DNA from: Methanoculleus receptaculi
GTDB lineage: Archaea; Halobacteriota; Methanomicrobia; Methanomicrobiales; Methanoculleaceae
Assembly (NCBI RefSeq): GCF_033472595.1
Contig: NZ_CP137642.1
Coordinates: 1,240,001-1,304,000 of the forward strand
Direction: 5' to 3'
DNA: 64,000 nucleotides
Of the stretch, positions 1-9,044 are shown piece after piece. Both the position numbers and the translations under genes were made by a program. Position 1 is the first letter of the stretch; each line of letters starts with the position of its first letter. Under the pieces are notes generated by a model, which saw only the letters and a list, made by a program, of their open reading frames with translations, made no database searches and was not told the DNA's origin.

Positions 1-658
1 GCCGCTGTGTGCTGGTGGAAGCCGCGATAATGCCGTTCTTCTTCCAGACATACTTGATCACGTAGCGGCTCGGTGCCCCGATATAGGCCAGGAGGCTGTA
101 GGACTCCTCCGGCGTACTGAACCTGATCCTCCTCTTCTCCATGACATCATGGACCTCGAATATGAATCCCTCGTGGAGCGAGGGGTCGATGACGAGACCG
201 GACGTGTTGAAGGGGTCGGCAAAGATCTTGTAAAGGAAGTAGTTCCAGGCTCCAGGCTCTGTCTTGTCGGCCATGAAGATCAGGACGGGATCAGATCCAC
301 GCTCCTCAAACTCCATCTCGGCAACACCGGGCCCCATACCCTTGACGTTGCCGCTGAACGAATCGCCGAGCAGGTCCTGGCCGGCGCCGTAGAGTTTCAT
401 CTCCCTGGCAATCCCGGCACACTCCATAAATATGTCCCAGGCCAGCCTGTGGATCTCTTCATCGTCCTCACCCCTGGTATGAGTCATGATAAGCTCCAGG
501 TCGTCACCGCAGTGGGTGACATAGGAGTCGATGATGAGGTTGCCTTCTGCCTCTTTAAGCCGCCGGGCGGCTGCCTCGAGGATCTTCGGGTGAGTTCGGG
601 AATGTCCCGGAAAACTGCCTACGTCTGCTTTAATCACGGATACAGTAGTCTTAACCAT
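1..658 (-). CDS. fbp: Fructose-1,6-bisphosphate aldolase/phosphatase, 3' part missing
   Basis: Only the first 219 codons of this minus-strand gene lie in the window; it runs off the left edge. Reading from the ATG at 658, the protein begins MVKTTVSVIKADVGSFPGHS and later contains YGAGQDLLGDSFSGNVKGMG and FMADKTEPGAWNYFLYKIF. These are hallmark segments of the archaeal bifunctional FBP aldolase/phosphatase, about 365 residues when complete. The family condenses dihydroxyacetone phosphate with glyceraldehyde 3-phosphate and dephosphorylates the product to fructose 6-phosphate, driving gluconeogenesis in the cytoplasm. The Asp and His of IKADVGSFPGH are metal and phosphate ligands in the family. 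A TATA-like element lies about 65 bases upstream. There is no stop codon because of the window edge, not because of decay. Confidence 0.93.
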   Translation of the reverse strand, partial: MVKTTVSVIKADVGSFPGHSRTHPKILEAAARRLKEAEGNLIIDSYVTHCGDDLELIMTHTRGEDDEEIHRLAWDIFMECAGIAREMKLYGAGQDLLGDSFSGNVKGMGPGVAEMEFEERGSDPVLIFMADKTEPGAWNYFLYKIFADPFNTSGLVIDPSLHEGFIFEVHDVMEKRRIRFSTPEESYSLLAYIGAPSRYVIKYVWKKNGIIAASTSTQR

Positions 659-720
659 AATTCTTCACCACTGGTTGAACGGGCCGGATGCCCCTATGCC
701 CTATGAGTAGATGATAGGTA

Positions 721-736
721 CACTGTATATGTAAGT
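721..736 (-). promoter_or_regulatory. TATA element of the FBP aldolase/phosphatase gene
   Basis: Read on the minus strand this is acttacatatacagtg, an A/T-rich box in a GC-rich surround. Transcription would start about 25 bases downstream, leaving a leader of roughly 40-45 bases before the ATG at 658. Prediction from sequence only. Confidence 0.45.
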
Positions 737-809
737 GTTGTTGCCCTCAAAAATAGGTTGCTCGTGGGGCTCCCACCTCACCGGCTGTTCCAGCGGGGCA
801 GACAGACGA

Positions 810-1061
810 TCAATCGATCCTGATCGGTCTGCCCCTTGAAAACCTGACCTCTAGAACTCCGTGCCTGTATCTTGACTCCATCGAGTCCGGATCCACCGGC
901 GGCAAATCGATCGAGGCCACCTGGCTCTCACCTGCAATGATCGTCAGTGTGCCGTTGATGAACAGCAGCCGGATCTCATGCTCCTCAAATCCAGGAAGGT
1001 CTGCTGCAACCGTTACATCGTTATCGGTCGTGTAGATCTCGACTGTCGGCTCCATGTTCAT
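810..1061 (-). CDS. Short Hsp20/alpha-crystallin-like protein
   Basis: This 83-residue protein resembles the core of small heat-shock proteins. It has the hydrophobic strand TVAADLPGFEEHEIRLLFIN and a late YRHGVLEVRFSRGRP segment matching the family's GVLxVxxP-type ending. It is shorter than typical Hsp20 proteins (about 140 residues) because the N-terminal arm is nearly absent. The reading frame upstream of the ATG at 1061 stays open for about 40 codons back to a TAG but has no ATG, GTG or TTG, so this start is forced. It lies 260 bases downstream of cdc48 on the same strand; a chaperone role beside an AAA unfoldase is plausible. Hsp20 membership is likely, its activity is inferred. Confidence 0.7.
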   Translation of the reverse strand: MNMEPTVEIYTTDNDVTVAADLPGFEEHEIRLLFINGTLTIIAGESQVASIDLPPVDPDSMESRYRHGVLEVRFSRGRPIRID

Positions 1062-1319
1062 CCCGATGGTTTCAACCTCTTCATCCGGTGGATCGATCCC
1101 GTCTTCTCCTGCCTGGCTATTCCCGACGCCCTTAACACCGATCCTGAAACCGCATGCAATCGTCCTGCCCGGTTCCTAGTGCTCCATGAGGCGTCTTATC
1201 GGTGCGTTGATCAGTTCAAAGGTGTCTCCCGGTGTCGCGCTCACCCCAATCGCATCTGAGGGTGGGGGCCCTGCTGGACCCCCGGATAGAGGGCCTCACG
1301 GGCTGCTGGGGATACCTCC

Positions 1320-3752
1320 TCAGAAGGCCGTGCCCATCTGAGCCATCGGACGTTCCAGTTTCTTCTTCAAGTCCTCTGTGAGGCGCTTGATCTCGCCAAA
1401 GTCCTTCTTCCTTGCGTATACCGCATTTTTGAGGGCGCTTGTGAGATCTTTGACTTCCTGTTCGGTCTTGTCGGTCTCCTGCAGCCTGGCACGTTTGATC
1501 ATCGAGCTGGCCTCCTCGAGCAGCGACCGCTGCTCCTGGTTGTAGAGGAACTTCCAGGCCTGGCGCTCGTAATCTTCCAGGTGTTCGAGATCGAGCGTGC
1601 CCTTCACGCGGCCGAGGGCCTCCTCGAAGTGCTTCTTCGTGATCCTGACGTTGCCGATCGCCTGGCGCCGCTCCTCCTCACTCTTTTCGCCCATTGCAGT
1701 GATGAACTCGCGCATTGCGGCCAGTTTCGCCTCGCGGACGAGCGCCTCTATGTCAGCACCGACATACCCCTCCGTCCTATCGACCAGTTCGTCGATGTTG
1801 ACGTCTTTTGCCAGTATATCCTTGTTCCGGAGGTAGACCTCAAAGATCTTCTTCCTGCTCTCCCTGTCTGGCGGCGGGACGTATATGACCCTGTCAAGCC
1901 TGCCGGGGCGAAGCAGCGCCTCATCCAGCATGTCCGGGCGGTTGGTAGCGCCAAGAACCATGACGTTCTTGAGCTCCACAAGACCGTCGAGCTCCGTCAG
2001 GATCTGGCTTACAACGCTCTCGGTCACATGGGATGAGCCCATATACGTTCCGCGTTTCGGAACCAGAGCATCAATCTCGTCGAAGAATATGATCGACGGT
2101 GCCGCTTGCCGTGCTTTCCGGAATATCTGACGCACACCGCGCTCCGATTCCCCGACCCACTTCGAGAGGAGTTCCGGGCCTTTGACAGAGATAAAGTTGC
2201 ACTCACTCTCGTTTGCAACCGCTTTTGCAAGCAGGGTCTTACCCGTGCCCGGCGGGCCGTAGAGGAGGATGCCACGTGGCGGTTTGGTGTCCAGGGCTGA
2301 GAAGGCCTCGGGGTACTTGAGCGGCCACTCAATGGCTTCAGAAAGCTCCTGCTTGACATCTTCGAGGCCTCCAACATCCTCCCACTTGACGTCCGGGACC
2401 TCAACGAGCACCTCACGCATAGCGCTTGGCTCAACGTGCTTGTGCGCCTCGATGAAATCCTCGTTTGTCACGCGGAGCTGCTCGATGATCTCGGCCGGGA
2501 TCTCCTCCTCGATCTTGATCTGGGGGATGACACGGCGGAGAGCGTGCATCGCTGCCTCCTTTGCGAGCAGAGCGATATCGGCACCGACGAAACCGTGTGT
2601 GGTTCGGGCATACTCCTCGAGATCCACGTCATCTGCAAGCGGCATGCCGCGTGTGTGGATCTGGAAGATCTCCAGCCTGCCCTTTGTGTCCGGGATCCCG
2701 ATCTCGATCTCACGGTCGAACCGGCCGCCGCGCCTGAGTGCGGGGTCGATCAGGTCAGGCAGGTTAGTTGCGGCGATCACCACCACCTGCCCGCGGGACT
2801 TCAACCCGTCCATCAGTGCGAGGAGCTGGGCAACGATCCGCCGCTCCACTTCTCCTTTTACCTCTTCACGCTTGGGTGCGATCGCATCGATCTCATCAAT
2901 GAAGATGATCGAAGGCGCGTTCTCCTGTGCCTCTTCAAAGACCTCACGCAGGCGCTCCTCGGACTCGCCGTAGTACTTGCTCATGATCTCGGGACCCGAG
3001 AGGGTGATGAAGTGCGCATCCACCTCGTTTGCTACCGCTTTTGCGATCAGTGTCTTACCCGTGCCCGGCGGGCCGTAGAGGAGGACACCCTTTGGAGGCT
3101 CGATCCCGAGACGCTCGAAGAGTTCGGGGTGACGCAGCGGGAGCTCGATCATCTCACGGACGAGCTGCAGCTCGCGGTCCAGACCACCGATGTCCTCGTA
3201 GTGGATGTCGCCCGCAATCTCACGACCGCGTTTTGGTGCCTTCGCCGGTTCGTAGGGTGTCTCCTTCAGTTCGATCTCGGTGCTATCGGTGACGATGGCC
3301 ACGCCCTTCGGTAACACCTTGGCGACCGCGAACGTGAGCGGGTTGCCCAGGATGTTGATCCGGATGAGCTGCCCCTCGGTGACCGGACGGCCGCGGAGGA
3401 GCCGCCCGAGGTACTGCTCGCCGCCAACCAGGCGTATGGGCTGGGTGGGCTGGATGACGACCTTCTTTGCGTATCCTGCCTCAATCTTTCTGATCCGGAC
3501 CTTGTCGTCGATGCCGGCCCCGACGTTGCCGCGGGTGTTTCCATCGATACGAAGGACCGCCTTTCCCGTATCCTGGGGGAAACCCGGCCAGACCAGTGTC
3601 GCCGCTTTCTGGCGCCCCTCGATCTCGATAACATCGCCGCTGACGAGATTGAGCGCCTTCATGGCGTCAAGACTCAGCCTGGCAATTCCCCGGCCTACGT
3701 CTTCATGAGCCGCCTCTTTGACTGTAACTTCAATGGAATTATTATTGGTCAT
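1320..3752 (-). CDS. Cdc48/VAT-family AAA ATPase
   Basis: An 810-residue double-AAA protein of full family length. Residues 1 to about 185 form the N-domain that binds substrates and adaptors. Two AAA modules follow, with Walker A GPPGTGKT near residues 226 and 498, Walker B IIFIDEID and IIFFDEID, and arginine-finger regions. Archaeal Cdc48 (VAT) is a cytosolic hexamer that unfolds proteins and feeds them to the proteasome. The C-terminus reads MAQMGTAF and lacks an obvious HbYX proteasome-docking motif. Upstream are a strong TATA region (3793-3808) and a perfect inverted repeat (3775-3791) in the expected promoter, so repression in the manner of archaeal heat-shock regulators is plausible. 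The Hsp20-like gene follows on the same strand. Confidence 0.97.
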   Translation of the reverse strand: MTNNNSIEVTVKEAAHEDVGRGIARLSLDAMKALNLVSGDVIEIEGRQKAATLVWPGFPQDTGKAVLRIDGNTRGNVGAGIDDKVRIRKIEAGYAKKVVIQPTQPIRLVGGEQYLGRLLRGRPVTEGQLIRINILGNPLTFAVAKVLPKGVAIVTDSTEIELKETPYEPAKAPKRGREIAGDIHYEDIGGLDRELQLVREMIELPLRHPELFERLGIEPPKGVLLYGPPGTGKTLIAKAVANEVDAHFITLSGPEIMSKYYGESEERLREVFEEAQENAPSIIFIDEIDAIAPKREEVKGEVERRIVAQLLALMDGLKSRGQVVVIAATNLPDLIDPALRRGGRFDREIEIGIPDTKGRLEIFQIHTRGMPLADDVDLEEYARTTHGFVGADIALLAKEAAMHALRRVIPQIKIEEEIPAEIIEQLRVTNEDFIEAHKHVEPSAMREVLVEVPDVKWEDVGGLEDVKQELSEAIEWPLKYPEAFSALDTKPPRGILLYGPPGTGKTLLAKAVANESECNFISVKGPELLSKWVGESERGVRQIFRKARQAAPSIIFFDEIDALVPKRGTYMGSSHVTESVVSQILTELDGLVELKNVMVLGATNRPDMLDEALLRPGRLDRVIYVPPPDRESRKKIFEVYLRNKDILAKDVNIDELVDRTEGYVGADIEALVREAKLAAMREFITAMGEKSEEERRQAIGNVRITKKHFEEALGRVKGTLDLEHLEDYERQAWKFLYNQEQRSLLEEASSMIKRARLQETDKTEQEVKDLTSALKNAVYARKKDFGEIKRLTEDLKKKLERPMAQMGTAF

Positions 3753-3774
3753 TGTAATTGACTCCTGTCTCCTT

Positions 3775-3791
3775 GCTTACCATAGGTAAGC
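3775..3791 (-). promoter_or_regulatory. Perfect inverted repeat in the cdc48 promoter, likely operator
   Basis: The sequence gcttacc-ata-ggtaagc is a perfect 7-base inverted repeat with a 3-base centre. It sits between the TATA region (ttaattaatatatata, 3793-3808) and the cdc48 ATG at 3752, covering the expected transcription start. Its inner form CTTAC-N5-GTAAG has the same geometry as the CTAAC-N5-GTTAG site I recall for the Archaeoglobus HSR1 heat-shock regulator of an hsp20-cdc48 operon. Function is inferred. Confidence 0.55.
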
Positions 3792-3792
3792 G

Positions 3793-3808
3793 TTAATTAA
3801 TATATATA
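3793..3808 (-). promoter_or_regulatory. TATA box of cdc48
   Basis: A 16-base run made only of A and T (ttaattaatatatata) about 45 bases upstream of the cdc48 ATG, with the predicted start near 3775. It is the strongest TATA-like element in the first 10 kb. Confidence 0.6.
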
Positions 3809-3813
3809 GTTTT

Positions 3814-4392
3814 CTATAGGGCGTCGCTGCCAGTGGTTTCTATGATCACTTTTTCCGTGATAATGAAGTCCATCATTATATCGTTTTCGTCAGCAGGGAT
3901 GCTCTCCACCTGCTGACAGGAAAAGGCTATCCCAATCTTTTTGGGGTGCGGATATCGCTGGAGGAAACGATCGTAGTAACCCGCACCGTATCCAAGGCGG
4001 TTCCCCTTAGAATCGAAGCCAAGCATCGGGACAACGACCGCCTGGATGTTTTCCGGCCTTACCGGGATCTCGTGGCCGATCGGTTCCGGGACGTTGAACG
4101 TGCTCTGGACAAGGACAGCGGGGTCAGGGAGGGCGGAGAGACGGAGGCTGCGGGTCTCCCTCTCTATGATAGGAACGACGACGCGGACACTCCGGCTGTT
4201 TAAGGCCGCTATCAGGCCGTGGGTCTCGACCTCCGGCGGTTTTGAGACGTAGACCATGACAGTCGTAAACCCGTCAAGAACCTCGATAAGCCTGCGCTCG
4301 ATGCTGGCACTGTATCTGGCGATCTCTTCAGGGGAGAGGCGGGAGCGGGCCTCCTTTGCCTTCATACGGAGTTCAGCCTTTGTCAACCGCAT
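3814..4392 (-). CDS. 5-formyltetrahydrofolate cyclo-ligase family protein
   Basis: Starting at MRLTKAELRMKAKEARSRLS the protein has 192 residues, the usual family length. It carries the late motif PMLGFDSKGNRLGYGAGYYD, which matches the conserved G-x-R-x-G-x-G-x-G-Y-Y-D loop binding ATP and formyl-folate. Bacterial members convert 5-formyl-THF to methenyl-THF. In a methanogen, where tetrahydrosarcinapterin is the main C1 carrier, the substrate may be a pterin derivative or the small residual folate pool. An in-frame ATG at 4458 would add 22 residues, but these do not look like the family N-terminus. Family assignment is firm, substrate is not. Confidence 0.88.
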   Translation of the reverse strand: MRLTKAELRMKAKEARSRLSPEEIARYSASIERRLIEVLDGFTTVMVYVSKPPEVETHGLIAALNSRSVRVVVPIIERETRSLRLSALPDPAVLVQSTFNVPEPIGHEIPVRPENIQAVVVPMLGFDSKGNRLGYGAGYYDRFLQRYPHPKKIGIAFSCQQVESIPADENDIMMDFIITEKVIIETTGSDAL

Positions 4393-4490
4393 TAAATGAA
4401 TGATTGGCTGAATCAGACCATAAAATATGCCTTGTTGAGCGGAAGAACTGGCAGACAACTCTCATACACCGGGTTTTAGGCCTCCTGCGG

Positions 4491-4750
4491 CCGGGAGGTG
4501 GGGGGTGGTCTATGAACACCGTTCAATCGGAGACGCATGAGACAGGGGAGGGGGATGTCCCATCCCCCTCCCCGTCAGCCCCTCCCCCACGGGGCGATAT
4601 CCCATCGATGCACTGCCGGGGAAGAGCATCTCCACGGCTTGATGTGAAGACCCTGCCGAAATCCTGTCTCTATCCCCTGGCACGGCCATCGGTGCTATCG
4701 CCCCATACTGCCCGCCCCCTCGGAAGGGGGCGGGAGGAGGCGCGGAACGC
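4491..4750 (+). repeat. Dispersed GC-rich repeat, tandem copy 1
   Basis: This is the first of two adjacent copies of a unit of about 250 bases. It begins with gggaggtggggggtggtcta, continues with gaacaccgttcaatcggaga, and later contains gtgaagaccctgccgaaatc. The block ggggcgatatcccatcgat (4591-4609) recurs in reverse complement at 45586-45604. It has no credible gene; stop-free stretches here come from GC content. Related copies occur near 35.1-35.7, 45.4-45.9 and 63.8-64.0 kb. Confidence 0.8.
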
Positions 4751-4985
4751 GCCGGGAGGTGGGGGTGGTCTATGAACACCGTTCAATCAGAGATGCATGA
4801 GACAGGGGAGGGGGATGTTTCCATCCCCCTCCACCGGCGAGCCCCTCCCCCACGGGTGATTCCCCCTCTATACAGTTCCAGGGGAGAGAGCCTCTCTCTG
4901 CCGTCAACGTGAAGACCCTGCCAAAATCCTGTCTCCGCTCCCGGACAGATGTTGTCGAAGGCACGGGTGGCGGTCCGTCCGTCTA
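4751..4985 (+). repeat. Dispersed GC-rich repeat, tandem copy 2
   Basis: The second tandem copy repeats gtctatgaacaccgttcaat and gagacaggggagggggatgt from copy 1, then gtgaagaccctgccaaaatc. It diverges in the middle, where ccccctctatacagttccag resembles the copy at 63.9 kb more than its own neighbour. The stretch 4393-4982 between the two flanking genes is filled by these two units and holds no gene. Confidence 0.8.
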
Positions 4986-5399
4986 CTCCCGCCCGCCTCC
5001 CCCCTCACCACAGACATCCCTGAACTGGCGTAGGGTGGTGGCAAGGATGCGTGTCTTGCCTATCATTCCGGCGATCAGGAGGACATCCAGGATCTGTTCC
5101 GGCGAGGCACCCTCCTTCAGCGCGGCCCCCATGTGAACCTTCAGGCAACTCTCCGCTCCTGCGCCTGCCGCGGCCGCAACGGCAACCAGCTCAGCAACCT
5201 TCGGGTCGAGAGAATCAGGCCGGGAGATCCGATAATCGGCAAGAGCGGAGAGAGCAAAGACCTCAGGGCGTTTGCGCAGCACCCCGAAGATGAAAGGCAC
5301 AACCCCGAGCATCTCCCGGACATCCTCTGTGATCTCATCGCTGAGGTCGTCGGTCTGAGCAAGGAAATCTTCTACAAGTTTTTCGGTATCGGGTTTCAT
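4983..5399 (-). CDS. Carboxymuconolactone decarboxylase-like (AhpD-fold) protein
   Basis: A 138-residue protein from the ATG at 5399, preceded by ggggaaagga. It shows the CMD-family helical core, with DSLDPKVAELVAVAAAAGAG followed by ESCLKVHMGAALKEGASPEQ, and a single Cys in the position where active AhpD members have a CxxC pair. Without the second Cys, classic peroxidase-reductase chemistry is unlikely. Longer starts would run into thiC. It lies 60 bases downstream of thiC on the same strand and may be co-transcribed. Specific function unknown. Confidence 0.75.
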   Translation of the reverse strand: MKPDTEKLVEDFLAQTDDLSDEITEDVREMLGVVPFIFGVLRKRPEVFALSALADYRISRPDSLDPKVAELVAVAAAAGAGAESCLKVHMGAALKEGASPEQILDVLLIAGMIGKTRILATTLRQFRDVCGEGGGGRE

Positions 5400-5458
5400 G
5401 ATGTATCCTTTCCCCTGGCTGAAAATAATTGGCACGGATGGCATCCAGCGCCCGTCTA

Positions 5459-6733
5459 TCAGAAGTTGAAGTGCCGCCCGACAATCTTTAACGCACAGTA
5501 GTCCCCGCACATCGTACATGCATCGGCATCGGCGGGCATCCTCTCCTGTCGGATCGCCCTGGCACGTTCGGGGTTGATCGCGACCGCAAACTGCCGCTCC
5601 CAGTCGAGATCGCGGCGTGCATGGCCCATCTCCAGGTCAGCGTCACGCTTCTTGAGTTTGACCATATCCCCAACGTGGGCGGCGATACGTGCACTGATGA
5701 CGCCCTCGTAGACCTCCTCGGGTGTGGGTAGCGCCAGGTGCTCTGCGGGCGTCACATAGCAGATAAAGTCAGCACCATATGACGAGGAGAGAGCGGCACC
5801 TATGGCTGCCACACGGTCGTCATATCCTGGCGCGACATCGGTGACCAGAGGACCTAGCATATAGAACGGTTTTCGGTTCGTAACCCGCTTCTGGATTATG
5901 ACGTTTGCCTCGATCTCGTCGATCGGGATATGCCCCGGCCCCTCAATGATCGACTGCACACCCTCCGCGTGCGCCTTATCGGCAAGTTCCGCGTTTATGA
6001 GCAGTTCCTGGATCTGGGCGCGATCGGTTGCGTCGTGAATCGCACCTGCCCGCATACCGTTGCCGAAAGATAGCGTGACCTCGTGTTCCTTGAGGATCTC
6101 AAGAAGGTAGTCAAACTCCGCATAGAGCGGGTTCTCCTTCTCGTTGTGGAGCATCCAGGCGGTCATGAACGCCCCGCCCCGTGAGACAAGCCCGCCGTGC
6201 CGCCCCTGGTTCTGCAGGCGTTTCATCGTCTCGTAGTTTATCCCCGTATGGATCGCCATGAAGTTGGTCCCGGCCTTCGCTTGCTCCGCCGTGATCCGGA
6301 AGAGGTCATCCTCCTCCATGTTAACGACCGCCCCATACTTCCTGGCGGCCTCGATGAAAGCCTGGTAGAGCGGCACCGAGCCCACCGAGAGGCTGGTCGC
6401 CTCGATGACACGGCGCCGGATCTCCGTAAAATCCCCGCCGGTCGAGAGTTCCATCAGTGTATCGGCACCGGCGCGTTCGGCCTGCCGTGCCTTTTCCACC
6501 TCCATATCGATATCGACGATGTCCGATGACGTGCCTATACTCGCGTTGACCTTTGTGCGAAGCCCCTCGCCGATACCGCAGATCTTCACCTTCCGGTAGG
6601 GGGATACCGGGATGACTATGTGCCCCTCGGCCACACCGCGCCTGACAAAATCTTCGGTTACACCCTCCACTCTCGCAACGGTGCGCATCTCTTCAGTGAT
6701 GACGCCGCGCCGGGCATCTTCTATGAGACCCAT
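5459..6733 (-). CDS. thiC: Phosphomethylpyrimidine synthase ThiC
   Basis: A 424-residue protein covering the whole archaeal ThiC family. It makes hydroxymethylpyrimidine phosphate from 5-aminoimidazole ribotide by radical SAM chemistry, the pyrimidine branch of thiamine synthesis. The C-terminal tail [20 protein letters not shown] holds the C-x2-C-x4-C ligands of the unusual 4Fe-4S cluster. Core segments include [20 protein letters not shown] and [23 protein letters not shown]-like box lies about 30 bases before the ATG, suggesting a very short leader; no TPP riboswitch (THI box) fits in that space. Confidence 0.97.
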   Translation of the reverse strand: MGLIEDARRGVITEEMRTVARVEGVTEDFVRRGVAEGHIVIPVSPYRKVKICGIGEGLRTKVNASIGTSSDIVDIDMEVEKARQAERAGADTLMELSTGGDFTEIRRRVIEATSLSVGSVPLYQAFIEAARKYGAVVNMEEDDLFRITAEQAKAGTNFMAIHTGINYETMKRLQNQGRHGGLVSRGGAFMTAWMLHNEKENPLYAEFDYLLEILKEHEVTLSFGNGMRAGAIHDATDRAQIQELLINAELADKAHAEGVQSIIEGPGHIPIDEIEANVIIQKRVTNRKPFYMLGPLVTDVAPGYDDRVAAIGAALSSSYGADFICYVTPAEHLALPTPEEVYEGVISARIAAHVGDMVKLKKRDADLEMGHARRDLDWERQFAVAINPERARAIRQERMPADADACTMCGDYCALKIVGRHFNF

Positions 6734-6754
6734 GAACCTATATTGGATGAAATA

Positions 6755-6770
6755 AGGTGATAAAGCCTTG
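6755..6770 (-). promoter_or_regulatory. Putative thiC promoter
   Basis: On the minus strand the sequence reads caaggctttatcacct, about 30 bases before the thiC ATG, implying an almost leaderless message. Between it and the divergent gene, acttg and caagt form an inverted pair at 6796-6814, with a further acttgat just beyond; a shared operator is possible but weak. Confidence 0.35.
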
Positions 6771-6909
6771 TTTTTTTGAAATCGGGCTAAAATGGACTTG
6801 ATCGCTTGACAAGTAAACTTGATTTAAGATTATTCAGGTGTTATTTCGTAGCCGGAAACCCAATGATTACAAGAAATAAGCACCCACCCCTCTCTTACAA
6901 CGTGATCAG

Positions 6910-7608
6910 ATGTATGTAAACTTCGGAGGATTTGTCCCCCTAAGCACCGTTGACTGGCACGGAAGGGCGGCATGCACCGTCTTCCTGAGAGGATGCCCCG
7001 CGCGCTGCTTCTACTGCCACAACATCGCCATCCAGGGCGGCGAGGATATCCGCGATGCCGACGAGATCGTCGATATGATCCGGGGTTCACGCATGGTTGC
7101 AGGTGCCGTGGTCTTCTCAGGCGGCGAACCCACCATGCAGGGACAGGCGCTCGCCTACCTTGCTGCCGCCGCCCGCAAAATGGGGTTCTCCGTGGGGCTG
7201 CACACAAACGGCGTCTTCCCCAGCGTGATCGAGAAACTCATAGAAGAACGGCTGGTGGACATGATCGCGCTTGACATCAAGACGACCTGGGACCGCTACG
7301 ATGACCTGCTGAAACTCCAAGCCGCAGATGCGGTGAAACAGTCCCTCGCCGCATGCAAACGGGCAAAGGCCACTGGCAGCCTTGAGACCTGCGAGATCGT
7401 GGTAACCCTATTCCGGGGTCACGAGGCCGAACTCCCCGAGATCGCAAAAGCGGCCGGCGACCTCGACCTTGTCCTCCAGCAGGGTGTGACCGCTGGGTTT
7501 GTCCCATTCAGCCACCAGGAACTCAAGACTTTGGCTGCGCCGCTTGCCCGGCGGCTACGTATCCGCACGCGGGAGGACGGAGAGGTCGTCTACGATCCGT
7601 CGCGGTAA
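6910..7608 (+). CDS. Anaerobic ribonucleotide reductase activase-like radical SAM protein
   Basis: A 232-residue radical SAM protein with the cluster motif C29-x3-C33-x2-C36 in GCPARCFYCHN, followed by the SAM-binding VVFSGGEPTMQ loop. Size and layout match the NrdG/pyruvate formate-lyase-activase group, which makes a glycyl radical on a partner enzyme, and annotators usually call such methanogen proteins anaerobic NTP reductase activases. No ribonucleotide reductase gene is next to it here, so the partner is unproven. It is divergent from thiC, with 176 bases between. Confidence 0.8.
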   Translation: MYVNFGGFVPLSTVDWHGRAACTVFLRGCPARCFYCHNIAIQGGEDIRDADEIVDMIRGSRMVAGAVVFSGGEPTMQGQALAYLAAAARKMGFSVGLHTNGVFPSVIEKLIEERLVDMIALDIKTTWDRYDDLLKLQAADAVKQSLAACKRAKATGSLETCEIVVTLFRGHEAELPEIAKAAGDLDLVLQQGVTAGFVPFSHQELKTLAAPLARRLRIRTREDGEVVYDPSR

Positions 7609-7722
7609 CTGACGTTAAGCATAATATCGTCTGGAACGCAACCGTTAAGGAGACGTTTGTGGCGGTCGCCGCAACCCGCGCCGCCGGCAAGGCCCGCTGT
7701 TCTGGATGTATGGAGGAACCGG

Positions 7723-8274
7723 ATGAAGGTCATTGGAATCGTTGGTATGCCCGGAAGCGGGAAAGGAGAGGTCTCAAGGATCGCCCGCGAGCTCGGGATA
7801 CCTGTCGTGGTCATGGGGGACGTGATACGTGAACGGGCAAGAGAAGCCGGGCTCCCCCCCACAGACGAAAACCTTGGTGCGATCTCGGCGCAGGTGCGCA
7901 CCGACCTCGGCATGGGTGCAATCGCCCGTCTCACAATCCCCATCATCGAGTCACAGGACGCTCCGGTGGTGCTGGTGGACGGTATCCGGGGTGACCGGGA
8001 GGTTGCGGTCTTCCGGGAGCATTTTCCGGATTTCACGCTCATCGCGATCGACTCGAGTTTTGAGACGCGTTACCGGCGCCTCGCGAAACGCGGCAGGCCG
8101 GATGATACCCTCACGCCGGATGAACTGCGCGCCCGTGACGAGCGGGAACTTGGCTGGGGGCTTGGTCGGGCATTTGAACTCGCGGACTATCGGATAGAAA
8201 ATGAGGGTTCGCTTGAAGAGTTTACCGCAGAGGTCCGCGGCCTGCTATCCCGGCTGGCAGGGGTGGATGGATGA
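7723..8274 (+). CDS. UPF0200 P-loop nucleotide kinase-like protein
   Basis: The start at 7723 has a good ribosome-binding site (ggagg, 7 bases upstream) and gives 183 residues. An upstream in-frame start is less likely because the P-loop GIVGMPGSGKGE normally begins a few residues after Met. The protein resembles adenylate kinase and dephospho-CoA kinase folds, with a LID-like SFETRYRRLAKRGRPDD segment. It belongs to the archaeal UPF0200 family, whose substrate is not established. Its TGA overlaps the ATG of the next gene, indicating an operon. Confidence 0.85.
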   Translation: MKVIGIVGMPGSGKGEVSRIARELGIPVVVMGDVIRERAREAGLPPTDENLGAISAQVRTDLGMGAIARLTIPIIESQDAPVVLVDGIRGDREVAVFREHFPDFTLIAIDSSFETRYRRLAKRGRPDDTLTPDELRARDERELGWGLGRAFELADYRIENEGSLEEFTAEVRGLLSRLAGVDG

Positions 8275-9044
8275 GTCTCATCCCGTATTTCTCCGCCTCC
8301 TCAAAAGTCTGGGAGTCATTTGACTGGATCTATGGGGTCGAGGAGATCGGGTACGCCGGCTGGGAGATAGTCGCCGACGGGAACTACCGCCTGGATAACC
8401 CTTCGAATTTCACTGCTATAAAGGAATGTCTCGCGAGCACCGGGCTTCTTGTGAGTGTTCACGCTCCTTACAGTGATTTGAACCTCGCCTCGCTCAACCA
8501 CCCCATCTGGCGCGAGTCCATCCGCCAGATCCGCTGCTGCATCCGCTATGCGGCTGAACTGACCGACCGGGTGACGATTCACCCCGGATATCTTTCACCG
8601 CTGGGAAAACTTGCCCCCGATATGGTCTGGAGACAGCAGAAAGCCGCGCTTGATGAGATCGGAAAAGAGGCAGAGGATTGCGGCGTCCTGGCATGCGTTG
8701 AGAACATGATCAGCATCAGAGACTTCCTCTGCCGGTACCCCGAGGAGATCCTCGGTCTTACGGAGGGTATTCCCGGGATCGGGATCACCTTCGATCTCGG
8801 GCACGCCAACACCAACGGTCTTGTGGACGCGTTCCTTGCGCATATCGGAGAGGCTGACCACCTCCACATCCACGACAACCACGGGCAGTCGGACGAACAC
8901 CTGGCGCTCGGTGACGGCACCATCCCCTGGCAGAAGGCCGGCCGGACCATCGCCCGTTATTATACCGGCCCGGTCGTCATCGAGGGCCGGAATCTCGATG
9001 AGGCGAGACGAAGCCTTGCGGCATTCAGGAGATGGTTCGTATAG
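8271..9044 (+). CDS. Sugar-phosphate isomerase/epimerase-like TIM-barrel protein
   Basis: A 257-residue xylose-isomerase-like TIM barrel of the AP endonuclease 2 superfamily. Metal-ligand segments are visible: VSVHAPYSDLNLASL, VTIHPGYLSPLG, CVENM, ITFDLGHAN and DHLHIHDNHGQSDEHLALGD. The series of His, Glu and Asp is typical of divalent-metal sugar isomerases and endonuclease IV relatives. The substrate cannot be told from sequence. It overlaps the UPF0200 gene by 4 bases and RNase Z by 13 bases, so the three are probably translated from one message. Confidence 0.8.
   Translation: MSLIPYFSASSKVWESFDWIYGVEEIGYAGWEIVADGNYRLDNPSNFTAIKECLASTGLLVSVHAPYSDLNLASLNHPIWRESIRQIRCCIRYAAELTDRVTIHPGYLSPLGKLAPDMVWRQQKAALDEIGKEAEDCGVLACVENMISIRDFLCRYPEEILGLTEGIPGIGITFDLGHANTNGLVDAFLAHIGEADHLHIHDNHGQSDEHLALGDGTIPWQKAGRTIARYYTGPVVIEGRNLDEARRSLAAFRRWFV

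Noticed and set aside
4404-4964. Several open frames of 60-120 codons in the repeat region
   Set aside because: They overlap one another on both strands, are rich in Pro, Arg, Ser and Gly, and follow the repeat units rather than any protein family.
4471-4985. CRISPR array
   Set aside because: The repeats are about 250 bases long and only two per site, without short regular repeats or spacers; no cas genes are present in the window.
5400-6733. TPP riboswitch upstream of or inside the thiC region
   Set aside because: The thiC leader is about 20-30 bases at most and has no CTGAGA or ACCTGA-type THI-box elements.
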